A stretch of 37,518 nucleotides of DNA, from the NCBI GenBank assembly GCA_040216885.1, contig JAVJOG010000031.1:1-37518 (forward strand). The letters are read 5' to 3'. How positions within the stretch are numbered: the first letter of the stretch is position 1; each line of letters opens with the position of its first letter. Under the pieces are notes generated by a model. The model saw only the letters and a program-made list of their open reading frames with translations, ran no database searches and had not been told where the DNA came from. The translations under genes and the position numbers were made by a program. This stretch comes from Parvibaculum sp040216885. Lineage in GTDB: Bacteria > Pseudomonadota > Alphaproteobacteria > Parvibaculales > Parvibaculaceae. Positions 16,016 through 24,157 of the stretch are shown one piece after another.

Positions 16016-16235
16016 CGCTCCACCGAAGGGCGCTTCCGGACGACCGGTCGCGTGGAGAGGGACGTGGCGTCCCGCGCCGCGCGGAGTAACGGACCGTGCG
16101 CCCCGGGAGGGTCTGAATGGTGGAGCGGACACTACGATCCGCAAGCGGCCGGCCGATAAAAGCCGGAGCACCGCTGGGTTGGGCAGGACGATCCAGAAAT
16201 CGCTGCGCGCGGAGCGTCGGAGGAGGACGCAATCC
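16016..16235 (+). ncRNA. candidate structured RNA of unknown family
   Basis: Between higA and the DUF1289 gene there is no convincing protein gene, but dense nested pairing. CGCTCCACC (16016-16024) pairs with GGTGGAGCG (16119-16127) as a closing 9-bp stem. Inside it GGGCGC (16028-16033) pairs with GCGCCC (16098-16103), CGGTC (16045-16049) with GACCG (16092-16096), and GGGACG (16059-16064) with CGTCCC (16068-16073). Downstream, AGCGG-CCGGC (16144-16153) pairs with GCCGG...CCGCT (16162-16175). I checked from memory against RNase P, tmRNA, SRP RNA, 6S and the cobalamin riboswitch and recognised none. Strand is assumed; the 3' end is not defined. High GC makes chance stems common, so confidence is moderate. 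Confidence 0.4.
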
Positions 16236-16255
16236 CGCCATATATAAAAACCAAG

Positions 16256-16270
16256 GCGGCGTCGCCGCCG
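16256..16270. other. perfect hairpin without T-tract
   Basis: GGCGGCG-T-CGCCGCC is a perfect palindrome 20 bp after the structured region and before the DUF1289 stop codon. No T-tract follows on either strand, so it is not a classical terminator. It might mark the end of the upstream transcript. Confidence 0.3.
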
Positions 16271-16369
16271 CTCCGCGCATCCTTCAACTTGTCGAAGGTT
16301 CGCAAGGTACGAGTGCCGAAACGCCGGAAGCCTCGCTTCGCGGCGCTATCGGTGCATCCGCGACGTTTT

Positions 16370-16630
16370 CTATTCGAGCGCCTCCGCGATCTTCGCCAGC
16401 GCCTCGTCCGGCGCGCTCGCCTTCGGGCCGAGCGCCGCGATGCGTGCCGGCAATTGCCGGAGCACCGCGTCGCGCTCGCCGTCGCTCATGCGCGACCAGC
16501 CGGCGATCTCCTTCAGCGTTCGCCCGCAGCCGACACAGGCATTGGCGCGGCCGTCGACGGCGCAAATGCTGAGGCAGGGGCTTTTGATCGGCTTCGAATA
16601 GGTCAAATCGCTTTTCCGGGTTTCGGGCAC
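16370..16630 (-). CDS. DUF1289-family small Cys-rich protein
   Basis: The protein carries the DUF1289 signature SPCLSICAVDGRANACVGCGRT, four cysteines in the pattern C-x3-C-x8-C-x2-C near the N-terminus that probably hold a metal ion. TLKEIAGWSRMSDGERDAVLRQLPARI follows, the conserved helical part. Its function is unknown; the family is widespread in Proteobacteria as small orphan genes. No ATG gives a sensible length. The GTG at 16630 gives 86 residues and leaves space before the divergent cobT; TTG at 16606 is an alternative, with a weak GGAAAAG before it. An ATG at 16777 would overlap cobT and is unlikely. Confidence 0.82.
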   Translation of the reverse strand: MPETRKSDLTYSKPIKSPCLSICAVDGRANACVGCGRTLKEIAGWSRMSDGERDAVLRQLPARIAALGPKASAPDEALAKIAEALE

Positions 16631-16683
16631 GGATGCGACGGAGTATAGAGCCCACGAACCGATTTCCCATGACGAGTTGACGC

Positions 16684-17664
16684 ATGACCCGCGCCGCCAC
16701 CGGCCTGCCTTTCGACGACATCCGCAACCTGCTGGCCGGTCTGCCGCAAGCGGATGAGGCGGCGCGTGCCGCTGCACAAACGCGAACGCGCGACCTCGCG
16801 GTGCCCGAAGGCTCGCTCGGCCGCCTCGCCGACATCGCCGAATGGGCGGCCGCCTGGTCCGGCCTGTCGAAACCGCTCGTCACGCGACCCCTCATCGCGA
16901 TCTTCGCGGGCACACATGGCCTTGCCGCCTCCATTCCGGGCGTGGAGCCAAACGCAACGCACCGTCTTGTCGAGCTCTACGCGGCGGGCGGCGCGGCGGT
17001 CAACCAGCTTGCGCTGCAAACGGATGCGGGCCTCAAGGTCTTCGACCTCGCCCTCGACATGCCTGTTCCCGACATCCGCGCCGATGCCGCGCTTTCCGAA
17101 GCGGCTTGCGCCGCCACCATGGCTTTCGGCATGGAGGCGATTGCCGGCGGCACCGATCTCCTCTGCATCGGCGCGGCAGGCGAGGGCGGGCATATCGCCG
17201 CTGCCGCGCTCGTCGCCGCGCTTTTTGGCGGTAAGCCGGAAGACTGGACGGATGGTTCCGCCTTCGCGAACGGCGCCGTCGCCGCCGCGCTCGCCACGCA
17301 TGAGGGCCATCTCGCCGATCCTCTGGAGGCGTTGCGCCGCGTCGGCGGCCGCGAGTTTGCCGCCATTGCCGGCGCGGTCCTCGCCGCCCGCTACCAGCGC
17401 ATTCCGGTCCTGCTCGACGGCTTCGTCTCCTGCGCCGCCGCCGCAGTCCTCCACCGGCTCGAACCGTCGGCGCTCGACCATTGTCTGGCGGCCCACACCT
17501 CGGGCGCCCCCGCCCATGCCCGCCTGCTCGAGACCCTCGGCAAGACGCCACTTCTCGAAACCGGTATCGAACTCGAGGAAGGCGCGGGCGCCGCGCTGGC
17601 CGTCGGCCTCGTCAAATCGGCGCTGGCAGTTCATGGCGGCATGGCGACGCGGGCGCAGCTTTGA
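16684..17664 (+). CDS. cobT: nicotinate-nucleotide--dimethylbenzimidazole phosphoribosyltransferase
   Basis: CobT transfers phosphoribose from nicotinate mononucleotide to dimethylbenzimidazole, making the lower ligand of cobalamin. The 326-residue protein has the early PEGSLGRLADIAEWAA segment, the loop IFAGTHGLAA near residue 77, the glycine-rich GGTDLLCIGAAGEGG near 155, PVLLDGFVSCAAA near 240 and the C-terminal GIELEEGAGAALA. The catalytic glutamate there is most likely E299. The loop FAGTHG has threonine where many family members have aspartate or asparagine. The start follows directly after the divergent DUF1289 gene. No B12 riboswitch boxes were seen upstream. Confidence 0.95.
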   Translation: MTRAATGLPFDDIRNLLAGLPQADEAARAAAQTRTRDLAVPEGSLGRLADIAEWAAAWSGLSKPLVTRPLIAIFAGTHGLAASIPGVEPNATHRLVELYAAGGAAVNQLALQTDAGLKVFDLALDMPVPDIRADAALSEAACAATMAFGMEAIAGGTDLLCIGAAGEGGHIAAAALVAALFGGKPEDWTDGSAFANGAVAAALATHEGHLADPLEALRRVGGREFAAIAGAVLAARYQRIPVLLDGFVSCAAAAVLHRLEPSALDHCLAAHTSGAPAHARLLETLGKTPLLETGIELEEGAGAALAVGLVKSALAVHGGMATRAQL

Positions 17665-17796
17665 GCCCGCCAGCCGGCCGCATCTTCGTTCAAAACCGAA
17701 CAGCGCCCCGTTCGTCACATACCGTCCATGCCCTTGCAACGGGGGCCTTTGGCACTATTATCTCCGCCAAAATAGCGTCTCGGCACGCGGGATCGG

Positions 17797-17815
17797 CGGA
17801 GGGTCAAACCCTCCG
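17797..17815. other. hairpin in the leader region of the acyl-CoA dehydrogenase pair
   Basis: CGGAGGGT-CAA-ACCCTCCG forms an 8-bp stem with a 3-base loop in the 245-bp gap between cobT and the dehydrogenase gene. It lies about 95 bp before the start codon and has no T-tract. A TTGGCA...TATCTC pair just upstream (about 17749-17764) is a weak promoter candidate. A role in leader folding is possible but unproven. Confidence 0.3.
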
Positions 17816-17909
17816 GCACGGGCGGCACCGGACCTTGAAAACGAATAAGCCGGCGTGAAGCGCGGGAGGCCAGGACCCCCCGCGCGCCGCCACTATGGAG
17901 GTTGACCCT

Positions 17910-19106
17910 ATGGACATGCGCTTCTCTCCCGAAGAGCTCGCTTTCCGCGACGAGGTTCGCGAATTCATTGCCAGCAACTACCCGCAGGAACTGAAGGGCG
18001 GCGCCCGCCGTTCGCGCGGCGAGATGTCGAAGGAGGATATCCTCCGCTGGCACCGCATCCTCTACAAGAAGGGCTGGGTCGTTCCGCATTGGCCGGTCGA
18101 ATATGGCGGCACAGGCTGGTCGATCACCCAGCGCTACATCTGGAACGAGGAAAACGCACGTGCCGAAACCTCGCCGCTCCTGCCGTTCGGTCTGTCGATG
18201 GTCGGCCCGGTCATCTACACCTTCGGCAACGAGGAACAGAAGAAGCGCTTCCTGCCCGGCATTCTCTCGGGCGACGACTGGTGGTGTCAGGGCTATTCCG
18301 AGCCGGGTTCGGGTTCGGACCTCGCCAGCCTGCGCACCAAGGCGGTGCGTGACGGCGACCATTACATCGTCAATGGCGGCAAGACCTGGACGACGCTGGC
18401 CCAGTTCGCCGACTGGATGTTCTGCCTCGTCCGCACCGATCCGAACGCGAAGGCGCAGGAAGGCATTTCCTTTCTGCTGATCGACATGAAGACCCCGGGC
18501 ATCGCCGTCCGGCCGATCATCACCATGGACGGTTCGCACGAGGTCAACGAAGTCTTCCTTGAAGACGTCAAGGTGCCCGTCGAAAACCTGATCGGCGAGG
18601 AAAACAAGGGCTGGACCTATGCGAAGTTCCTGCTCGGCAACGAACGTTCCGGCATCGCCGGTGTCGCGCGCTCAAAAAAGGCGATCGAGCGTCTGAAAAA
18701 CATCGCCAATGCCGAACTGATCGACGGCGCGCCGCTGATGAAGACCGACGAGTTCTCGCGCAAGGTCGCCGAACTCGAAATCGATCTTTCGGCGCTCGAG
18801 GTGACGGAACTGCGCACACTCGCCGCCGAAAGCAAGGGCCGCGGCCCCGGACCCGAGGCCTCGATCCTGAAGATCAAGGGCACGGAAATCCAGCAGCGCA
18901 TCACGGAGCTTGCCGTCGAGGCCGTCGGCAACTACGCGATGGTCCAGGCGCCGCGCATGGAAGTCACCGGCAACGAGTTCGTGCCGGGGCCCGACTACAG
19001 CGCCGGCACCGCGCAGGATTATTTCAACATGCGCAAGACCTCGATCTATGGCGGGTCGAACGAGATCCAGCACAACATCATCGCAAAAATGGTGCTCGGC
19101 CTTTAA
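17910..19106 (+). CDS. acyl-CoA dehydrogenase family protein, first of a tandem pair
   Basis: The 398-residue flavoprotein has the full acyl-CoA dehydrogenase layout. The N-terminal helices contain WPVEYGGTGWS, the FAD/substrate segment is WWCQGYSEPGSGSDLASLRTKA (about 125-147), the beta domain includes GGKTWTTLAQFADWMFCLVRT, and the C-terminal helices end in SIYGGSNEIQHNIIAKMVLGL. At the place where medium-chain enzymes carry the catalytic glutamate (YEG), this protein has glycine, so the base must come from another helix or from a partner subunit. It is followed after 42 bp by a second, shorter dehydrogenase, an arrangement typical of heteromeric alpha2beta2 enzymes acting on steroid or cyclic acyl-CoAs. 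The ATG at 17910 was chosen for the TGGAGGT eight bases upstream. Confidence 0.93.
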   Translation: MDMRFSPEELAFRDEVREFIASNYPQELKGGARRSRGEMSKEDILRWHRILYKKGWVVPHWPVEYGGTGWSITQRYIWNEENARAETSPLLPFGLSMVGPVIYTFGNEEQKKRFLPGILSGDDWWCQGYSEPGSGSDLASLRTKAVRDGDHYIVNGGKTWTTLAQFADWMFCLVRTDPNAKAQEGISFLLIDMKTPGIAVRPIITMDGSHEVNEVFLEDVKVPVENLIGEENKGWTYAKFLLGNERSGIAGVARSKKAIERLKNIANAELIDGAPLMKTDEFSRKVAELEIDLSALEVTELRTLAAESKGRGPGPEASILKIKGTEIQQRITELAVEAVGNYAMVQAPRMEVTGNEFVPGPDYSAGTAQDYFNMRKTSIYGGSNEIQHNIIAKMVLGL

Positions 19107-19148
19107 GCGCCGGCAGCACCGGAGAAACATCAAGGGGAAGGTCACGAG

Positions 19149-20279
19149 ATGGATTTTTCGTTCACTGAGGAACAGACGCTGCTGCGCAACACGGTGCAGA
19201 GCCTCCTCGCCGACAAATACGACTTCGACACGCGCCGCAAGGTGACGAAGACAGCCGACGGCTGGCGTCCGGAAATCTGGGCGCAGTTCGCCGAGCTCGG
19301 CCTTCTCGCCGCACCCTTCTCGGAAGAGCTGGGTGGCCTCGGCGGCGGCGCCATCGAAAACATGATCATCATGGAAGAGTTCGGCCGTCATCTCGTGGTC
19401 GAGCCCTATGTCGAAACGGTGGTTATCGCCGGCGGCTTTCTGCGCGAAGGCGGCACGGCGGCACAGCAGGAAGCGCTGATCCCCGGCATCGTCGGCGGCG
19501 AAACGGTCTGGGCCTTTGCCTATGCAGAGCCGCAGGGCCGTTACAATCTGGCCGACCTGACGACGACCGCGAAGAAGGACGGTTCGGGCTACACGATCAA
19601 CGGCTACAAGGCCGTGGTGCTCGGCGCGCCGTGGGCGCAGAAGCTGATCGTGACGGCGCGCACCTCCGGCGGTCAGCGCGACCGCGATGGCGTCTCGGTC
19701 TTCATCGTCGACAAGTCGGCGGCCGGCGTTTCGACCCGCGACTACCCGACGGTCGACGGCCGCCGCGCCTCGGAAATCACCTTCGAGAACGTCAAGGTCG
19801 GTGCCGACGCGCTGATCGGCGCCGAGGGCAAGGGTCTGCCCCTCGTCGAGAAAATCGCCGACGAGGCGATTGCCGCGCTCTCGGCCGAAGCCATCGGTTG
19901 CATGAAGGAGCTCAACTCCGCGACCGTCGAATATTGCAAGACGCGCAAGCAGTTCGGCGTGCCGATCGGCAAGTTCCAGGTGCTGCAGCACCGCATGGTC
20001 GACATGTTCATGGCCTATGAGCAGTCGGTCTCCATGACCTACATGGTCAACCTGAAGCTCTCGGAAGCGGAAGCCGAGCGCGTCAAGGCCGCCGCCGGCG
20101 CCAAGGTGCAGATCGGCAAGGCGGGGCGCTTCGTCGGTCAGCAGGCCGTGCAGCTTCACGGCGGCATGGGCATGACCGACGAACTCAATGTCGGCCACTA
20201 TTTCAAGCGCCTGACGATGATCGACACCCAGTTCGGAAATGTCGACCATCAGTTGAAGCGCTATTCCGAAGCCGCGTAA
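19149..20279 (+). CDS. acyl-CoA dehydrogenase family protein, second of the tandem pair
   Basis: The 376-residue protein shows N-terminal DFSFTEEQTLLRNTV, the middle segment WAFAYAEPQGRYNLADL (instead of the canonical TEPxAGSD), and the C-terminal QLHGGMGMTDELNVGHYFKRLT. It lacks the usual IYEGTxEIQ end; the chain finishes at NVDHQLKRYSEAA. Partial loss of FAD and catalytic motifs in one member of a pair is characteristic of obligate heteromeric acyl-CoA dehydrogenases, in which the active site is shared. Close spacing after the first gene and a strong terminator just downstream mark the two as one transcription unit. The substrate class is not determined. Confidence 0.92.
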   Translation: MDFSFTEEQTLLRNTVQSLLADKYDFDTRRKVTKTADGWRPEIWAQFAELGLLAAPFSEELGGLGGGAIENMIIMEEFGRHLVVEPYVETVVIAGGFLREGGTAAQQEALIPGIVGGETVWAFAYAEPQGRYNLADLTTTAKKDGSGYTINGYKAVVLGAPWAQKLIVTARTSGGQRDRDGVSVFIVDKSAAGVSTRDYPTVDGRRASEITFENVKVGADALIGAEGKGLPLVEKIADEAIAALSAEAIGCMKELNSATVEYCKTRKQFGVPIGKFQVLQHRMVDMFMAYEQSVSMTYMVNLKLSEAEAERVKAAAGAKVQIGKAGRFVGQQAVQLHGGMGMTDELNVGHYFKRLTMIDTQFGNVDHQLKRYSEAA

Positions 20280-20303
20280 GGCGCCTCGCACCGTAATGCC
20301 AAA

Positions 20304-20333
20304 GGCCGCTCTCCGGAGCGGCCTTTTTCTTTT
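20304..20333 (+). terminator. intrinsic terminator after the acyl-CoA dehydrogenase pair
   Basis: GGCCGCTC-TCCG-GAGCGGCC (20304-20323) is a perfect 8-bp GC-rich stem followed by TTTTTCTTTT. It ends the dehydrogenase operon 25 bp after the last stop. Confidence 0.92.
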
Positions 20334-20397
20334 CGCGTTTTGACCTCGCTTGTCCCCGCTTCTACGCTTTGCGGCAAAATGGAAGCGGGAGGACGAT

Positions 20398-21483
20398 ATG
20401 AGCGAACATATTCTGGTTGCGGGCGCCACGGGTCTCGTCGGCTTTGCCGCGATGAAGCATTTCGCCGAAAAGGGATACAAGGTCACGGCGCTCTCCCGCC
20501 GCGCGCCTTTCGAGACCTTCGGGGCAACGCATATTCCGCTCGACCTGACGGACCGTGCCGCCTGCGCGGAAGTCATGAGCGGCATGGGCGACGTCACGCG
20601 CCTCGTTTTTGCCGCGCTCTACGAAAAGCCCGGCCTCGTCGCGGGCTGGCTCGAAGCGGACCAGATCGACACCAACAAACGCATGCTCGAAAACCTGTTC
20701 GATCCGCTGGAAAAGGCGGCGAAGGGTCTTCGTCACGTCTCGCTCCTGCAAGGCACCAAGGCTTACGGCGCGCATGTCCGTCCGCTCGCTGTGCCCGCGC
20801 GAGAGAACCGCGATGAAATGAAGGAACAGCCGAACTTTTATTGGGAGCAGGAAAACTACATCCGCGCGAAGCAGCAGGGCAGGGACTGGCGCTGGACCAT
20901 CTTTCGCCCCCAGATCATCTTCGGCTTTTCGCTCGGCGCGGCGATGAACCTGATCCCGGCCATTGGCGTCTATGGCGCGTTGTTGAAGGAAGAGGGCAAA
21001 CCGCTCGCTTATCCGGGCGGCCGCGCCTCCGTTCTGGAAGCGGTCGATGCGGACCTGCTGGCGGACGCCGTCGCCTGGGCAGGCGCGCGGCAGGATGCGG
21101 GGAACGAAATCTTCAACGTAACGAACGGCGATGTCTTCGTCTGGCGGAATGTCTGGTCCGCCATCGCCGATGCACTCGGCATGGAGGCGGGACCCGACGC
21201 GCCGCTCTCTCTCGGCGCCGAAATGCCGAAGCGGGCGGAGGCATGGGATGCGGTTCGCCGCAAACATGATCTGGCCGCACCCGACATCGCGTCCTTCGTC
21301 GGCGAGTCCTTCCATTATGCGGATTTCACCATGGCCTATCGCGCGGAACGCGAGACGCCCGCCGCCATCGTCTCGACGATTGCGCTGAGACAAGCGGGTT
21401 TCGGCACGGTAATCGATACAGAGGAGATGTTCCGGAAATGGTTCCGGCTCTTTCAGGAAAAGAGACTGTTGCCCCCGGTCTGA
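20398..21483 (+). CDS. PRISE-type short-chain reductase (progesterone 5-beta-reductase-like)
   Basis: The 361-residue protein is an extended SDR with the NAD(P) motif VAGATGLVGFAA near residue 8. In place of the usual YxxxK catalytic pair it has the PRISE arrangement: LLQGTKAYGAHV near 117-128 with the lysine, then NFYWEQENYI near 145 with the tyrosine, and WRWTIFRPQIIFGF near 165. PRISE enzymes reduce activated C=C bonds of enones in plants (progesterone, iridoids). Bacterial homologues reduce small enones, with natural substrates mostly unknown. A GGGAGGA lies six bases before the ATG. It stands alone between the terminator of the dehydrogenase pair and a convergent histidine kinase gene eight bases away, so it has its own promoter, not identified. 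Confidence 0.85.
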   Translation: MSEHILVAGATGLVGFAAMKHFAEKGYKVTALSRRAPFETFGATHIPLDLTDRAACAEVMSGMGDVTRLVFAALYEKPGLVAGWLEADQIDTNKRMLENLFDPLEKAAKGLRHVSLLQGTKAYGAHVRPLAVPARENRDEMKEQPNFYWEQENYIRAKQQGRDWRWTIFRPQIIFGFSLGAAMNLIPAIGVYGALLKEEGKPLAYPGGRASVLEAVDADLLADAVAWAGARQDAGNEIFNVTNGDVFVWRNVWSAIADALGMEAGPDAPLSLGAEMPKRAEAWDAVRRKHDLAAPDIASFVGESFHYADFTMAYRAERETPAAIVSTIALRQAGFGTVIDTEEMFRKWFRLFQEKRLLPPV

Positions 21484-21490
21484 CGGGCGC

Positions 21491-23005
21491 TCAGGCGCGT
21501 TTCGCCACCGCAGGCCGCGGGTGCAGCCGCTGCGGCGGCAACACGCACTCGGCCTGTGTGCCATTGCCGATCTGGCTCTTCAGTTCGAAGCGCCCGCCAT
21601 GGACGGCAAGCAGACCCTTGACGATGGAAAGCCCGAGCCCCGAGCCCTTGCCCGGCTGCGCGAGGCCTGAGGCGCCCTGCGTGAAGGCGTGCAGCACCTT
21701 GTCGATCTCGGCCTCTGCGATGCCCGGCCCGTGGTCGTGAACGCCGAAGCGCATTTCGCCGTTTGGCTCCATGCGCGCAAACATCATCACCTCCGAATCC
21801 GCCGGCGAGAATTTGATCGCGTTGGTCAGGAGGTTGATCCAGGTCTGGCGCATGGCGCGTGCATCGCCGTTGAAGATCGGCAGGTCCGGCTCGAACGCCA
21901 TGGCGATCGTCACCCGCTGCGCTTGCGCCCGGATCTCGAGAATGCGGCGGCTGTCTTCCGCAAGCTGCGCGATGTCCACTTCCTCTTCCGTGATCTGGAA
22001 GCGGCCGGCCTCGATGCGTGACAGGTCGAGCACGTCGTTGATCAACCCGAGCAGATGTTGGCCCGAACGATTGATGTCGTCGGCATATTCCTTGTAGGTC
22101 GGCACCACATGCTTGCCGAAAATCTCCGACGACATGACTTCGGAAAAGCCGATGATCGCGTTGAGCGGCGTTCGCAGTTCGTGGCTCATATTGGCGAGGA
22201 AATGCGATTTGGCGCGGTTGGCTTCCTCGGCGCGGGCGCGCGCCGCGTCGGAATCGCGCTTGGCCTTGAAGAGCTGGTCGATCAGCGTGGTCTTGTCTTC
22301 CCGCAGCGTGATTGCGCGTTGCATTGCATTGTTGACCTGCGCCGCGAGTTTGACGAGCAACACCGCAAACGCGATGAGGACGCCGGCAATCGCGAAATGC
22401 AGGGCCTCGCCGTAGAGGAGCATGCGCAGCGCCAGCGCTGCGATTGTCGGCAATACCGTCCAATAGAAGACCGGGAAATAGAAAATGGTTACCAGCGTCA
22501 TCGGCACCAGCGCAATGGTAACCGACGAGATCAGGTAGCTCTGGTGCAGGGCGTCGTCCGGCTGCCAGAAGAGGAAGAGCAGGGAGGAAAAGCAGAGCGA
22601 GAATATCGCGGTCAGGCCCTCGAAGCGCCAGCGCCAGCGATTGACGTTTTCGGGTTCGACGGGTGCCGCGAGAAAATCCCGGGCGGTGGTGTAGGTCGCG
22701 ATGTGCAGCGCCATCATCGCGCCGGCCCAGATCGCGATATATTGCCAGTCGACGACCGCAACATGGCTGAAGGCGAACACGGCAATCAGAAACGGAAAGG
22801 CATAAGGCATGTTGGCTTGCGACTGCGCGAGCGATTCGAGTTGGGCAATCCGCGTCTTTGGCGGCAGTTCCGCGCCCGTCCCGCTCATCGCGGCCGCGTA
22901 GTCGCGCAAGGCGGCCCATCGCGACGTCACGGACAGCGGTCCGAACCGGCCGTCGCCCGCGCTCGCGCCTTGCGCTGCGTTCCGCGATACCTCGTCCAAT
23001 GCCAT
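21491..23005 (-). CDS. membrane sensor histidine kinase, PdhS/PleC/DivJ-like kinase core
   Basis: The 504-residue protein starts with a cytoplasmic stretch (1-65). About six membrane segments follow between residues 66 and 222, then a short coiled linker. The HisKA dimerisation domain has phosphoacceptor H275 in NMSHELRTPLNAIIGFSEVM, and the HATPase domain has N-box WINLLTNAIKFSP, G1 HDHGPGI and G2 GKGSGLGLSIVKGL. The H-box with SEVMSSEIFG and the LINDVLDLSRIEAGR segment are typical of the alphaproteobacterial PdhS group, which acts on DivK/PleD-type regulators. No response regulator gene is adjacent, so it is an orphan kinase and the signal is unknown. The ATG has AAGGG seven bases upstream. 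Confidence 0.92.
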   Translation of the reverse strand: MALDEVSRNAAQGASAGDGRFGPLSVTSRWAALRDYAAAMSGTGAELPPKTRIAQLESLAQSQANMPYAFPFLIAVFAFSHVAVVDWQYIAIWAGAMMALHIATYTTARDFLAAPVEPENVNRWRWRFEGLTAIFSLCFSSLLFLFWQPDDALHQSYLISSVTIALVPMTLVTIFYFPVFYWTVLPTIAALALRMLLYGEALHFAIAGVLIAFAVLLVKLAAQVNNAMQRAITLREDKTTLIDQLFKAKRDSDAARARAEEANRAKSHFLANMSHELRTPLNAIIGFSEVMSSEIFGKHVVPTYKEYADDINRSGQHLLGLINDVLDLSRIEAGRFQITEEEVDIAQLAEDSRRILEIRAQAQRVTIAMAFEPDLPIFNGDARAMRQTWINLLTNAIKFSPADSEVMMFARMEPNGEMRFGVHDHGPGIAEAEIDKVLHAFTQGASGLAQPGKGSGLGLSIVKGLLAVHGGRFELKSQIGNGTQAECVLPPQRLHPRPAVAKRA

Positions 23006-23224
23006 GCTTATGCCCTTTTGGCCTCAACTCGGGGAACTGCCCGTAACCGCGCCGCGCGGAAACTTCCCGATTTCGTTGGCCAAGCCTCGGTGAAAAGTCT
23101 TAACAAGGATTTCCGTGACTTGGTTAAAGCTGCATAATTCCCATCAAACCCGTCGAAAACGCCGGCCCGGCAAATGGCCCCGTCGGCCCGCCGGCGAAAT
23201 GCACAGGAAAGAGGCAATCCAGCG

Positions 23225-24025
23225 ATGAGTGATCCCCTGATTTTCGAGAAAAACGGCCCGGTCGTCACCCTGACGATTAACCGCCCGGAAAGCCGCAACC
23301 CGCTGGGAGCGCCGGAGGATGCAGACAATTTCACCGCCGCAGCCGCCCGCATCAACGCCGACAGGGGCGTGCGCTGCGTGATCCTGACCGGCGCCGGCAA
23401 GGCCTTCTCTGCCGGCGGCAATGTGAAGGCGATGCGCGAAGGCGGCGACGGCTTCGGCGGTCCCGGCGTCCACATCCGCGAGCGCTACCGCAACGGCATC
23501 CACCGCATCGTCAAATCGGTCTGGGGCATCGAAGTGCCGGTCGTCGCCGCGGTCAACGGGCCGGCCATTGGCCTCGGCAACGATGTCGCCTGCCTCGCCG
23601 ACACGCGCATCGCCGCCGACAGCGCGATCTTCGGCGCCACCTTCCTGAAGATCGGCCTGATCCCCGGCGACGGCGGCGCCTGGCTGCTGCCGCGCATCAT
23701 CGGCATGGCCCGCGCCTCCGAGCTTCTCTACACAGGCGACACGATCGACGCGGCAACGGCGAAGGACTGGGGTCTCGTCTCGGAAGTGGTCCCGGCCGCC
23801 GCGCTGATGGACCGGGCCAATGAAGTTGCGGCGAAAATCTGCAATCAGCCGCCGGATGTGTTGCGCATGACCAAGCAATTGCTGCGGCAGGGTATGCTGA
23901 CCTCGTTCGACAATGTAATGGAGATCTCGGCCTCCATGCAGGCGCTGGCCCATCACACGAAGGACCACCGCGAGGCGCTGGACGCTTTTTTCGACAAGCG
24001 GCCGCCTTCCTACAAGGGCGAGTAG
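23225..24025 (+). CDS. enoyl-CoA hydratase/isomerase (crotonase) family protein with atypical active site
   Basis: The 266-residue protein has the crotonase fold: GKAFSAGGNVKAM forming the first oxyanion-hole strand and NGPAIGLGNDVACLADTRIA the second. The usual catalytic glutamate pair is not conserved. The position in GGGCELA is GLGNDVA here (aspartate), and the PE of the second motif (FGQPEI) reads FGATFLKIG. Classical hydratase chemistry is therefore doubtful; members with such changes include isomerases, thioesterases and others. The ATG at 23225 was chosen for family length; 17 upstream residues from 23174 are Arg-rich and unlikely to be translated. It lies 132 bp before the ABM and third dehydrogenase genes, all on the same strand. 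Confidence 0.9.
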   Translation: MSDPLIFEKNGPVVTLTINRPESRNPLGAPEDADNFTAAAARINADRGVRCVILTGAGKAFSAGGNVKAMREGGDGFGGPGVHIRERYRNGIHRIVKSVWGIEVPVVAAVNGPAIGLGNDVACLADTRIAADSAIFGATFLKIGLIPGDGGAWLLPRIIGMARASELLYTGDTIDAATAKDWGLVSEVVPAAALMDRANEVAAKICNQPPDVLRMTKQLLRQGMLTSFDNVMEISASMQALAHHTKDHREALDAFFDKRPPSYKGE

Positions 24026-24157
24026 CGGGTTCGAATCTGAACGGCACCGCCGCGCTCCGCGAAAAGGCCGGGGCGGGGTGGCGATTGATGCGGCCGGGCT
24101 TTACCCCTAAAGTCCCGGCAACAACAAGGCAGACAATCTGAAAAACGGGAGCGGAAC

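Noticed and set aside
16117..16572. Plus-strand frame with a good GGGAGGG before its ATG
   Set aside because: It runs into the DUF1289 gene on the other strand, has low-complexity basic composition after the first thirty codons and no recognisable family. The pairing pattern explains the region better. It is named as the alternative in the RNA finding.
14162..16683. Cobalamin riboswitch upstream of sumT or cobT
   Set aside because: No B12-box (GCCACTG-like) core was seen in either upstream region, and the base-paired region at 16016-16235 is not ordered like that riboswitch.
23099..23140. Possible CtrA site (TTAAC ... GGTTAA) upstream of the sensor kinase and crotonase genes
   Set aside because: The spacing between half-sites (about 16 bases) does not fit the TTAA-N7-TTAA consensus; single half-matches are too common to support.
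24024..24050. tRNA T-arm-like GGTTCGAATC after the crotonase gene
   Set aside because: The flanking bases do not form the 5-bp T-stem and there is no anticodon or acceptor stem around it.
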